The notes beneath the pieces were generated by a model. That model made no database searches, was not told the origin of the DNA, and saw nothing but the letters and a program-made list of their open reading frames with translations. A program made the position numbers and the translations under genes. 5,239 nt of DNA from Chloroflexota bacterium. GTDB lineage: Bacteria; Chloroflexota; Limnocylindria; QHBO01. The DNA lies in NCBI GenBank assembly GCA_023250255.1, contig JAHFBB010000081.1, positions 1-5,239 on the forward strand, given 5' to 3'. This document shows, in pieces, positions 1 through 5,239 of the stretch. Positions within the stretch are counted from its first letter, which is position 1. Each line of letters begins with the position of its first letter.

Positions 1-868
1 CGATCTGCATGTGTCGGAAGACCAGCAGTCGATCCAGGCCGAAGGTATCGCTCAACTCGAGGAGAGCGGAAACCTTGTCCTGCTCGGCGACGAAGTACAC
101 CAGTTGGCGGACGGTGTCGACCGTCTTCATCTCCGGTTTGACGGTCACGTGGGTCGCATCACGCTTCATGAAGCGGTCGCAGATCCGCAGGATGGCGTAG
201 GGCATGGTGGCGCTGAACAACGCCGTCTGGCGGGTCCGCGGGCAGCGGGCCAGGATAGTCTCAACATCGACGATGAAGCCCATGTCCAGCATCCGGTCGG
301 CCTCGTCGAGGATGACCGTGTGGACCGATCCGAGCTTCAGTTCGCCCCGCCGAATGAGGTCCAGCACTCGCCCGGGCGTGCCCACCACGACCTGCGCCCC
401 GCGATGGAGGGCGTTGATCTGGGTGTCCATGGATGCCCCGCCGTAAATGGCCACCGGCTTCACGTTGCGAAATTGACCGATGCGCGCTATCTCTTCGGTG
501 ACCTGCTGGCACAGCTCGCGGGTGGGGGTCAGGACCAGGGCCTGGACCTCCCGAGAGGACGGGTCGATCTTCTCGATGATCGGGATGCCGAAGGCGGCCG
601 TCTTGCCAGTGCCCGTCTGCGCCTGGCCGATGAGGTCCCCGCCTGCCCGCAAGGGCGGGATGGCCCGGGCCTGGACTTCGGTCGGGGTGGTGAATCCCAT
701 CTGCTCGATGGCCCGCGCAATGGTCACCGGCAGCTCGAGGTCGCCAAACAGGTGTTGGCGGGCAGCCGCAAGCACGGCATCGGTCAGGGGAGACGCGTCG
801 TCGAGAGCCGGATCGATCACCGCCGGTTGGCGGGAGCGGCGCGCGGAGCGCGGAGGAGAGGAAGGCAT
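1..868 (-). CDS. DEAD-box ATP-dependent RNA helicase (C-terminus beyond window)
   Basis: Partial gene: 289 codons from an ATG at 868-866 to the left edge. DEAD-box proteins are cytoplasmic ATPases that unwind short RNA duplexes in ribosome assembly, mRNA decay and cold adaptation. Motifs in order are a Q motif (GF at 58-59, PTEVQ at 62-66, with the conserved upstream aromatic F41 exactly 17 residues before), motif I AQTGTGKT (83-90), Ia PTREL (115-119), GG (143-144), Ib TPGR (164-167), II DEAD (188-191) and III SAT (219-221). The second RecA domain begins at about 245, with motif IV near LLVFRHMQ (281-288). Motifs V and VI and any C-terminal tail are off the edge, so RhlE, CsdA/DeaD or another subfamily cannot be assigned. 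The first ~36 residues are Ser/Arg/Pro-rich and poorly conserved. No Shine-Dalgarno precedes the ATG, so the start is the least certain part; a GTG at codon 17 is the alternative. It is transcribed divergently from the ZIP gene. Motifs are seen; the role is from the family. Confidence 0.95.
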   Translation of the reverse strand, partial: MPSSPPRSARRSRQPAVIDPALDDASPLTDAVLAAARQHLFGDLELPVTIARAIEQMGFTTPTEVQARAIPPLRAGGDLIGQAQTGTGKTAAFGIPIIEKIDPSSREVQALVLTPTRELCQQVTEEIARIGQFRNVKPVAIYGGASMDTQINALHRGAQVVVGTPGRVLDLIRRGELKLGSVHTVILDEADRMLDMGFIVDVETILARCPRTRQTALFSATMPYAILRICDRFMKRDATHVTVKPEMKTVDTVRQLVYFVAEQDKVSALLELSDTFGLDRLLVFRHMQI

Positions 869-905
869 TGTGTGCCCGGCGATGGTACCACGGCCCGCCG
901 CGGGC

Positions 906-934
906 TTGACCATGGACGGTGCTGGACTGATACT
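906..934 (+). promoter_or_regulatory. Sigma70-type promoter of the ZIP-zur operon
   Basis: TTGACC (906-911, five of six matches to the -35 consensus) is followed after exactly 17 bp by GATACT (929-934, four of six matches to -10, including the key A and T at positions 2 and 6). A start of transcription about seven bases after the -10 would fall near 941-942. The mRNA would then begin within a few bases of the ATG at 944. The absence of any Shine-Dalgarno agrees with leaderless or near-leaderless translation. The -10 lies inside the palindrome at 927-943, so a bound repressor would block it. The hexamers and spacing are seen; activity is inferred. Confidence 0.6.
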
Positions 935-943
935 CGGTATCAG
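927..943. promoter_or_regulatory. Palindromic operator, candidate Zur/Fur-family box
   Basis: CTGATACTCGGTATCAG is a perfect inverted repeat with 7-bp arms (CTGATAC/GTATCAG) around TCG. Its inner 15 bp have the shape of the TGATAnT-n-AnTATCA-type boxes known for Zur and related Fur-family repressors. It covers the -10 hexamer and ends one base before the ATG of the ZIP gene, the classic place for a repressor site. A Fur/Zur-type regulator is the second gene of the same operon, so metal-dependent autoregulation is the simple reading. The repeat is seen; the identity of the bound protein is inferred. Confidence 0.6.
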
Positions 944-1690
944 ATGAGTCCATTCTTGGTCGTCATTTCGCTCGGCGCCGTCGTGTCCGCCTGGAGTGGC
1001 GGCCTGCTCGCGCTGCGGATGACACGCTGGGTCGCGTACGTCATCGCGGTCGGCGCGGGCATCCGGATCGGTGCCGCCTTCTTCGACCTGCTTCCCGAAG
1101 CGCTCGAACTGATGAATGGGCAGGCGGAACTGGCCATGCTCGGCGCGGCGTTCGGGTTCCTGGCTTTCTACGTGATCGAGAAACTGACTCTGCTGCACGT
1201 TGGTCACGAGACCGCTGCCGAACTCGACCACGAAGACGCTGCCCATCGCCACGTGGGCATGACCGGGGCGAGCGCCATGGGCGCCCATAGCCTGCTGGAC
1301 GGGATAGCGGTGGCGGCCGCGGTCCAGGCCGGGGGAGGCCTGGGGGTGGTGGTGGCCATCGTGGTCATCGTCCACCGATTCAGCGACGGAATCGGCATCG
1401 TCAGCCTGCTGCTCGCGAACCACGTGCCCCGCCAGGTGGCGAATCGCTGGGTGGCTGTGGTGGCGTTGGCTCCCGTGCTCGGGGTGATTGTCGCATCGCT
1501 GTTTGTGATCCCCGATGAGGCACTTGGCCTGATGCTGGCCACCTTTGCCGGCTTCTTCCTATACGTGGGCGCCGCCGAACTGCTGCCCGAGGCGCATCGG
1601 TCCGACCGATCACGCTGGGTGGTGCTCGCTACCCTGGCCGGGGCCGTGGGGATCGTGGCCCTCTCGCGCGGCCTGGGGGTGGCGCTCTGA
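944..1690 (+). CDS. ZIP-family divalent metal (probably zinc) transporter
   Basis: A 248-residue inner-membrane protein of normal bacterial ZIP length with about eight hydrophobic helices (roughly 3-24, 29-53, 61-84, 106-127, 131-158, 168-189, 194-215, 225-247). ZIP proteins move Zn(II), Fe(II) or Mn(II) into the cytoplasm. Family marks are FFDLLPEA (46-53) in helix 2, E79 in helix 3, HSLLDG (115-120) in helix 4, HRFSDG (144-149) in helix 5 and AELLPEAH (211-218) in helix 7. Between helices 3 and 4 is a His-rich loop (H85, H88, H96, H101, H103), a usual metal-sensing or metal-collecting element. H115, D119, H144 and D148 could form one metal site; the usual Asn after the first His is Ser116 and the acidic residue after the second is Arg145, so the second site looks altered. 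The frame stays open far upstream, but ATG 944 is chosen because it starts the first helix and directly follows the promoter and operator. zur begins 11 bp downstream. Metal specificity is inferred from that neighbour. Confidence 0.9.
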   Translation: MSPFLVVISLGAVVSAWSGGLLALRMTRWVAYVIAVGAGIRIGAAFFDLLPEALELMNGQAELAMLGAAFGFLAFYVIEKLTLLHVGHETAAELDHEDAAHRHVGMTGASAMGAHSLLDGIAVAAAVQAGGGLGVVVAIVVIVHRFSDGIGIVSLLLANHVPRQVANRWVAVVALAPVLGVIVASLFVIPDEALGLMLATFAGFFLYVGAAELLPEAHRSDRSRWVVLATLAGAVGIVALSRGLGVAL

Positions 1691-1708
1691 CCGGCGCCGC
1701 GGTGCCGG
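1691..1708 (+). promoter_or_regulatory. Hairpin enclosing the zur start codon
   Basis: CCGGCGCC-GC-GGTGCCGG forms a stem of up to seven pairs with a CGCG loop, including one G-U pair in RNA. It begins at the base after the ZIP stop codon (TGA, 1688-1690), and its 3' arm contains the GTG start of zur (1702-1704). Such a structure would hide the start until a ribosome finishing the ZIP gene melts it, coupling zur translation to the transporter. At this GC content short hairpins arise by chance, so the function is only a suggestion. Confidence 0.3.
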
Positions 1709-2130
1709 CGACCCGACTTCGTGACGCCGGCCAGCGGGTCACCGGCCAACGTCTGGCCGTGGCCATCGCGCTGGCATCCGCGCGCCGACAGGTCACGGCG
1801 CAGCAACTCTGGGAACGGATGCGGGTCCGCCATCCGGGCCTGGGGCGGGCGACGGTGTTCCGGGCGCTGGAGGCGCTGACCGCGGCCGGCCTGGCGCGCC
1901 GTCTGGAGCGGGACGGGCATGTCTACGCCTATGTCGCCTGCCGACCCACGCACCACCACCATCTCGCCTGCCGGTCCTGCGGGCGGGTGGAGGAGATCGG
2001 TGAGGAGATGGTCACGACCATCTCGGATCGAGTGCGCGAAGAACTCGGCTTCCAGATCGATGACGCCCGAGTCGACTTCTACGGTCTCTGCCGCCGATGC
2101 GCGGCCGGTGTGCTGAGCGGCTCCGCCTAG
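1702..2130 (+). CDS. zur: Fur-family metalloregulator, Zur-like zinc uptake repressor
   Basis: A 142-residue cytoplasmic DNA-binding protein of typical Fur-family size. Residues 1-78 form the winged helix, with the recognition helix in GRATVFRALEALTAAGL (48-64). Residues 80-142 form the metal-binding dimerisation domain. The structural zinc site is two Cys pairs, C90/C93 and C130/C133. C80 followed by four histidines (84-87) is the pattern of actinobacterial Zur/FurB, where the matching Cys and His residues bind the regulatory zinc; Fur and PerR normally lack this Cys. The His that often sits eight residues before the third Cys is Ala122 here. The GTG start is chosen as the only in-frame initiator giving the full N-terminal helix; there is no clear Shine-Dalgarno and a hairpin covers it, so translation is probably coupled to the ZIP gene 11 bp upstream. 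It most likely binds the palindrome at 927-943 when zinc-loaded. Fur-family membership is near certain; zinc rather than iron or manganese is inferred. Confidence 0.85.
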   Translation: MPATRLRDAGQRVTGQRLAVAIALASARRQVTAQQLWERMRVRHPGLGRATVFRALEALTAAGLARRLERDGHVYAYVACRPTHHHHLACRSCGRVEEIGEEMVTTISDRVREELGFQIDDARVDFYGLCRRCAAGVLSGSA

Positions 2131-3242
2131 CGGCTGCCAACCCCGACCGGAATGGCCACCGTGTCGAGCTCGATTTCCTGGTCTGCCTCGCGGTCGGCGG
2201 CGCTCACGCGCTCGAGTTCACGTTCCGCCGCGGCGCGAGCCGCCGGTCGACGCTTGCGGCGCCCATAGCCGGCGGCGTGCGACAGGCGCCACGCCCAGGC
2301 ATCGGCCAGCATCTGTTCCAGCGTCGAGTGGCGCGGCGACCAGCCGAGGTCGCGCCGGGCGCGACGCGATGAGGCGACCAGCCGGGGAGGATCACCGGCG
2401 CGACGCTTGACGACGCGGGCGGGAATGGCGCGACCGGTCACCTTGCGGGCCGCCTCGATAACCTCTCGAACGCTGAAACCGGCCGCCGAACCGAGGTTGT
2501 AGACCTCGAAACTCGGATCCGCCTCGCCGGTCGCCTCGAGTGCCAGCAGGTGTGCGGCGGCCAGGTCTCGGACGTGGATGAAGTCGCGAATGCACGTCCC
2601 ATCGGGAGTGTTGTAGTCCTGGCCAAAGATCTGGACATGGGTCTGCTCACCGGCGGCCACCCGCAGCACGATCGGGATGAGGTGGGTCTCCGGGTCGTGG
2701 TCCTCGCCGTTGCGCTCGGTGGCCCCGGCACAATTGAAATAGCGCAGGCTGATCGCCCGGAAGCCATGGGCGGCGGCAAACCAGCGCATGGCTCCCTCGA
2801 AGGCGAGCTTGCTCTCGCCGTAGGGGTTGATGGGTTGTGTCCTGTCGGCCTCGGCAATGGGCACCCGCTTTGGTTCCCCATAGACCGCGGCCGTCGAACT
2901 GAACACGATCCGGGTGACCCGGGTGGCGCGCATGGCCTCGAGCAGGGCTATCCCGGCCGCCACGTTGTGTCGGTAGTACAGGCCCGGGTCGGTCATGGAT
3001 TCGCTCACCAGCGATTTCGCGGCGCAGTGCAGGACCGCCTCGATCCGGTGCTCGCGCATGACGCGCTCCAGTCGGGCTCGATCGTGCATGCCGCCGACCA
3101 CCAGCCGGGCTCCGCGCACCACCGAATCGCGGTGGCCGGTCGAGAGGTTGTCGTAGACGGTCACCGTATGACCGGCTTCGATGAAGGTCTCGACGCTCGT
3201 CGATCCCACATAGCCCGCTCCGCCAACGACCAGGATTCTCAT
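2127..3242 (-). CDS. galE: UDP-glucose 4-epimerase (GalE) with extra C-terminal tail
   Basis: A 371-residue cytoplasmic short-chain dehydrogenase/reductase of the extended type that interconverts UDP-glucose and UDP-galactose (Leloir pathway, sugar supply for surface polysaccharides). Evidence is the NAD-binding GGAGYVG (7-13), the adenine-ribose-binding YDNLSTGH (30-37), HCAAKSLVSES (72-82), SSTAAVYG (115-122) with Thr117 in the catalytic Ser/Thr position, Y141-x3-K145, RYFNCAGA (167-174), HLIPIVL (187-193) and the substrate-loop signature RDFIHVRDLA (219-228). The usual epimerase ends near residue 322; an added ~49 residues are first strongly basic (328-336), then acidic and Glu/Asp/Arg-rich. 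The start ATG overlaps the stop of the DeoC-like gene as ATGA, implying translational coupling, and there is only a weak ribosome site. Its own TAG shares CTAG (2127-2130) with the TAG of convergent zur. Epimerase identity is very secure. A related activity such as UDP-GlcNAc 4-epimerase cannot be excluded. Confidence 0.95.
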   Translation of the reverse strand: MRILVVGGAGYVGSTSVETFIEAGHTVTVYDNLSTGHRDSVVRGARLVVGGMHDRARLERVMREHRIEAVLHCAAKSLVSESMTDPGLYYRHNVAAGIALLEAMRATRVTRIVFSSTAAVYGEPKRVPIAEADRTQPINPYGESKLAFEGAMRWFAAAHGFRAISLRYFNCAGATERNGEDHDPETHLIPIVLRVAAGEQTHVQIFGQDYNTPDGTCIRDFIHVRDLAAAHLLALEATGEADPSFEVYNLGSAAGFSVREVIEAARKVTGRAIPARVVKRRAGDPPRLVASSRRARRDLGWSPRHSTLEQMLADAWAWRLSHAAGYGRRKRRPAARAAAERELERVSAADREADQEIELDTVAIPVGVGSR

Positions 3243-3919
3243 CCGGCGACCGCCAATGGGCGCGGAGCAATCTCGTCGAGCAGGTCCGCGTCAAACACGC
3301 CACCGACCACGGCGGCCCCGCCGGCTCGAGCGGCGGACATTGCGGCGGTATTCAGCGAGCCGAACACGACCTCGACCTCGAGACGATGACCGAGGGCGGC
3401 GCGCACCTGGCCAATCCGGCTCAGGTCGACATCGGTGGCGGCGTCTTCAATCCGAATCACCATTCGGTCCGCGGCGCATTGGTCGGCGATCAGGCAGGCG
3501 CGCCAGACGGCCGCCTCCGGCAATCGAGCCGGTAATGCGATCGCCGCCCGTGCGAGGGCGGAATGGGCGAGATCGACCACACCAGTCAGCTCGTCCAGGA
3601 CACCGGACTCATCGCCGGACAGGAGCATCCCACCGTTGATGCCCACCTCGATGTCGCGGGCTCCCTGCTCGAGCGATCGGGAGGCCGCCTCGGCCTTGCT
3701 GGAACCGAGCGACCCATCGGCTCCGACGACAACGCCCAGGCGCACCGAGCTGTGGGCCAGCATCCGGGCCGCGGGCCGCACCAGCCAGGGATTGACCGTG
3801 AGCGAGGCAACGCCATATGCCAGGGTCAGCGCCGCACCTGACTCAAGGTCGAGCAGCGATGACAACGGTGCCGTCAGACGATGATCGAGCCGAACGGCTC
3901 GTGGGGCACTGTCGGTCAT
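3239..3919 (-). CDS. DeoC-like aldolase-fold protein, probably not catalytic
   Basis: A 226-residue protein that follows the layout of deoxyribose-phosphate aldolase (DeoC, ~220 residues, a TIM barrel): LDHRLTAP (11-18) for the usual LDHTLLKP, GVASLTVNP (36-44) for GFASVCVNP, LGVVVGADGSLGSSKAEAA (61-79), GARDIEVGINGGMLLSGD (86-103) for GADEIDMVINIGALKSGD, and GHRLEVEV (177-184). Active-site residues are lost: the catalytic Asp is Glu91, the Schiff-base Lys motif KTSTG is replaced by VIRIEDA (154-160), and the second Lys (KASGGIR) lies in EVVFGS (183-188). Its only lysine, K75, is elsewhere. DeoC chemistry on deoxyribose 5-phosphate is therefore unlikely. ATG 3919 is preferred over an upstream in-frame ATG at 4021 because GGAGGAAG (3931-3938) precedes it, the longer version would run 50 bp into cca, and family similarity starts just after it. 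It lies 52 bp after cca and overlaps galE by 4 bp. The fold assignment is by eye and moderately sure; the function is unknown. Confidence 0.7.
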   Translation of the reverse strand: MTDSAPRAVRLDHRLTAPLSSLLDLESGAALTLAYGVASLTVNPWLVRPAARMLAHSSVRLGVVVGADGSLGSSKAEAASRSLEQGARDIEVGINGGMLLSGDESGVLDELTGVVDLAHSALARAAIALPARLPEAAVWRACLIADQCAADRMVIRIEDAATDVDLSRIGQVRAALGHRLEVEVVFGSLNTAAMSAARAGGAAVVGGVFDADLLDEIAPRPLAVAG

Positions 3920-3930
3920 TCGGGGGTGGG

Positions 3931-3938
3931 CTTCCTCC
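3931..3938 (-). promoter_or_regulatory. Ribosome binding site of the DeoC-like gene
   Basis: GGAGGAAG on the minus strand is a strong anti-16S match, 11 bases before the ATG at 3919. It is the clearest Shine-Dalgarno in the window and decides that start against the longer reading from 4021. The spacing is slightly long. Confidence 0.6.
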
Positions 3939-3956
3939 GATCGTTCCGGACCGCGG

Positions 3957-3965
3957 ATTGTAGCA
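3957..3965 (-). promoter_or_regulatory. Extended -10 promoter ahead of the DeoC-like gene and galE
   Basis: TGCTACAAT on the minus strand fits the extended -10 consensus TGnTATAAT with one mismatch. It sits in the 52-bp gap after the cca stop. No good -35 is seen 16-18 bp upstream, as is common for extended -10 promoters. Transcription would start near 3950, giving a leader of about 30 bases that contains the ribosome site at 3931-3938. The motif is seen; use as a promoter is inferred. Confidence 0.45.
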
Positions 3966-3971
3966 GTGGAA

Positions 3972-5239
3972 TCAGTGATTTCCGGAGGTGGGGCCTGGTT
4001 CGGACCGCTGCGCGGCGTCACCGCCCAGCCACTTCCGTGCCTCGGTCAGCAGGTGATCCCGAGTATTGAGCGATGGATCGTCGGTGACCGTCTCGAGCAG
4101 ATGGGCGAGTGCCCGACCGATGCGCGGGCCGGGTGTCATCCCACATTCGGCCATCAGCTCGTTCCCGTCGATGGCCAGATCGGTCACTGCCAGCGCGGCG
4201 TTCTGACGCACGAGTGCCAGCCGCCGACTCAGCTCGTCCGCCGCGGCGTCGCGCGTTTCCGGTCCCGCCGAGGCGGCCGTATCGGCTCGCCGGAGAGCCA
4301 GCAGATCATCAACCTGGTCGGCACCCACCCGGCGTAGGAAGCGCCGGACGGCGGCATCGGTCCAGTCGGAGGAATAGAGCACCATGTGATGGCGGATGAG
4401 GTGGGCGACCCGCTCGACAGTCGCCCCCGGGAAGGCCAGCTGACGAAGGCGTGCCTCCGCCAGGGTGGCCCCCACCCCCTCATGACCGATGAAATGACCA
4501 TCTGCCGCGGTTGGCGCCTTGCCGATGTCGTGGAGCAGTCCGGCCAGGCGGAGAACGGGGTCGGACGCGGGGAGGGCGTCGGCCGTTCGCAGCGAATGAT
4601 CGAAGGCATCCCCGCCCAGGAGCTTGCCCTGCTCGACGCCACGCAGCGCGGCCAGTTCGGGCAGAACCACTGGCAGGAGGGTGAGATCTTCGAGCAGACC
4701 TATCGCCCGCGAGGGAACCGGCGCACGGAGCATTCGGACGAGCTCGTCGCGAACCCGCTCCCCCGACAGCCGGCCGGCGTTCGCCGCATGACGTCGGACG
4801 GCGGCTGCCGTCGCCGGTTCGATGGTCAGGTCGAGCGTGGCGGCGAAGCGGGCGGCCCGCAGCAGTCGGAGCGCATCCTCGCCGAGCCGCTCGTCGGGAT
4901 CGCCCACCGCGCGCAGGACCCGCGCTGCCAGGTCGGCCTGGCCACCGTGGGGGTCAAGCAGCGGTCCGGGGGGTACCCAGGCCATGGCATTGATCGTGAA
5001 GTCACGTCGATCCAGATCATCGGTCAGGCTCGCTCCCCAGCGGACGTCGCCAGGGTGGCGGGCGTCGCGATAGGCGGACTCGGAGCGGAAGGTGGTGACC
5101 TCCACCAGGCCGTCATCGGTCTGGACGGTGACCGTGCCAAACCGGTTTTCCCAGGTTGACCCGGGGAACAAGGCAACGACCTGTTCTGGCGGCGCAGATG
5201 TCGCCACGTCCCAGTCATCGGGCACGGACCCCGAGACCA
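3972..5239 (-). CDS. cca: CCA tRNA nucleotidyltransferase / poly(A) polymerase family with HD domain (N-terminus beyond window)
   Basis: Class II nucleotidyltransferase that probably adds or repairs the 3' CCA of tRNA in the cytoplasm. The frame is open to the right edge (421 residues visible). The GTG at 5225 is internal: the flanking codons continue a conserved strand, and the GG-x-VRD-LLG head (about 25-30 residues) is missing off the edge. Numbering from that GTG: catalytic D4-x-D6 in DDWDVAT, VEVTTFR (41-47) with the likely third carboxylate E42, [10 protein letters not shown] (73-82), LDPHGG (90-95), EDxxR nucleotide-selection motif (E116, D117, R120) followed by LLRAARFAA (121-129), and ERVRDEL (156-162). 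An HD phosphohydrolase-type domain follows, with H210 and HDIGK (232-236). The C-terminal tRNA-binding part includes RRADTAA and DGNELM...PGPRIG. Full CCA addition versus CC-only, A-only or poly(A) activity cannot be read from the sequence. It is first of three co-directed genes. Confidence 0.9.
   Translation of the reverse strand, partial: VSGSVPDDWDVATSAPPEQVVALFPGSTWENRFGTVTVQTDDGLVEVTTFRSESAYRDARHPGDVRWGASLTDDLDRRDFTINAMAWVPPGPLLDPHGGQADLAARVLRAVGDPDERLGEDALRLLRAARFAATLDLTIEPATAAAVRRHAANAGRLSGERVRDELVRMLRAPVPSRAIGLLEDLTLLPVVLPELAALRGVEQGKLLGGDAFDHSLRTADALPASDPVLRLAGLLHDIGKAPTAADGHFIGHEGVGATLAEARLRQLAFPGATVERVAHLIRHHMVLYSSDWTDAAVRRFLRRVGADQVDDLLALRRADTAASAGPETRDAAADELSRRLALVRQNAALAVTDLAIDGNELMAECGMTPGPRIGRALAHLLETVTDDPSLNTRDHLLTEARKWLGGDAAQRSEPGPTSGNH

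Noticed and set aside
882..887. TACCAT on the minus strand as a -10 for the helicase.
   Set aside because: Only four of six matches and no -35 at suitable distance; too weak to call although a promoter must lie nearby.
893..905. GCCCG-CCG-CGGGC inverted repeat in the divergent intergenic region.
   Set aside because: Short GC-only arms of 5 bp are expected by chance at this base composition, and it does not overlap a promoter element.
11..943. Upstream open frame continuing the ZIP frame for about 311 more codons, which would give a 559-residue protein.
   Set aside because: This part is antisense to a helicase with every expected motif in order; its translation is Arg/Gly/Asp-rich with no recognisable domain. 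The frame is open because GC-rich DNA has few stops.
2116..2135. Direct repeat of AGCGGCT (2116-2122 and 2129-2135) around the shared stop codons.
   Set aside because: Seven bases is within chance in GC-rich sequence and it lies in coding DNA on both sides.
2550..3389. Long plus-strand open frame (279 codons) opposite galE and the end of the DeoC-like gene.
   Set aside because: It is antisense to clear epimerase motifs and shows no domain of its own.
3920..4021. Longer form of the DeoC-like protein starting at ATG 4021.
   Set aside because: It would add 34 unconserved residues and run 50 bp into cca, whereas ATG 3919 has a strong ribosome site.
4386..5159. Long plus-strand open frame (257 codons) opposite cca.
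   Set aside because: It mirrors the coding strand of a well-supported nucleotidyltransferase and has no protein features of its own.
5223..5225. GTG as the start of the CCA-family protein.
   Set aside because: The frame stays open to the window edge and the catalytic DxD would fall at residues 4-6, leaving out the essential GG-x-VRD strand; the true start is outside.

Overview
The window is GC-rich, tightly packed bacterial chromosome with six protein genes and almost no spare DNA. Codons favour G/C in third position, GTG starts occur, and several starts lack a Shine-Dalgarno sequence. This fits a high-GC, leaderless-prone lineage such as Chloroflexota or Actinomycetota. I cannot place it more precisely by eye. 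There are no signs of mobile DNA, CRISPR, rRNA or tRNA genes.

Layout. (1) Positions 1-868, minus strand: N-terminal two thirds of a DEAD-box RNA helicase, running off the left edge. (2) Positions 869-943: a divergent intergenic region with a good sigma70-type promoter whose -10 lies inside a perfect 7-3-7 palindrome that directly abuts the next start codon. (3) Positions 944-1690, plus strand: an eight-helix ZIP-family metal transporter. (4) Positions 1702-2130, plus strand: a Fur-superfamily regulator that looks like Zur. (5) Minus strand, transcribed right to left: a class II CCA tRNA nucleotidyltransferase/poly(A)-polymerase-type protein with an HD domain (3972 to the right edge, N-terminus cut off), a DeoC-like aldolase-fold protein lacking its catalytic lysines (3239-3919), and galE (2127-3242). 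The last two overlap by ATGA. Convergent zur and galE overlap tail to tail within one CTAG.

How the genes fit together. The transporter and regulator look like a self-contained zinc (or similar metal) homeostasis unit. The regulator probably represses its own operon by binding the palindrome over the -10 region. The three minus-strand genes are probably read together, with an extra extended -10 promoter just before the DeoC-like gene. The most unusual item is that DeoC-like protein: it keeps the family scaffold but has one lysine in total, and that lysine is not at a Schiff-base position. I see no evidence for a wholly new multi-gene system. The points worth a second look are the operator architecture, the probable pseudoenzyme, and the extra charged tail on GalE.
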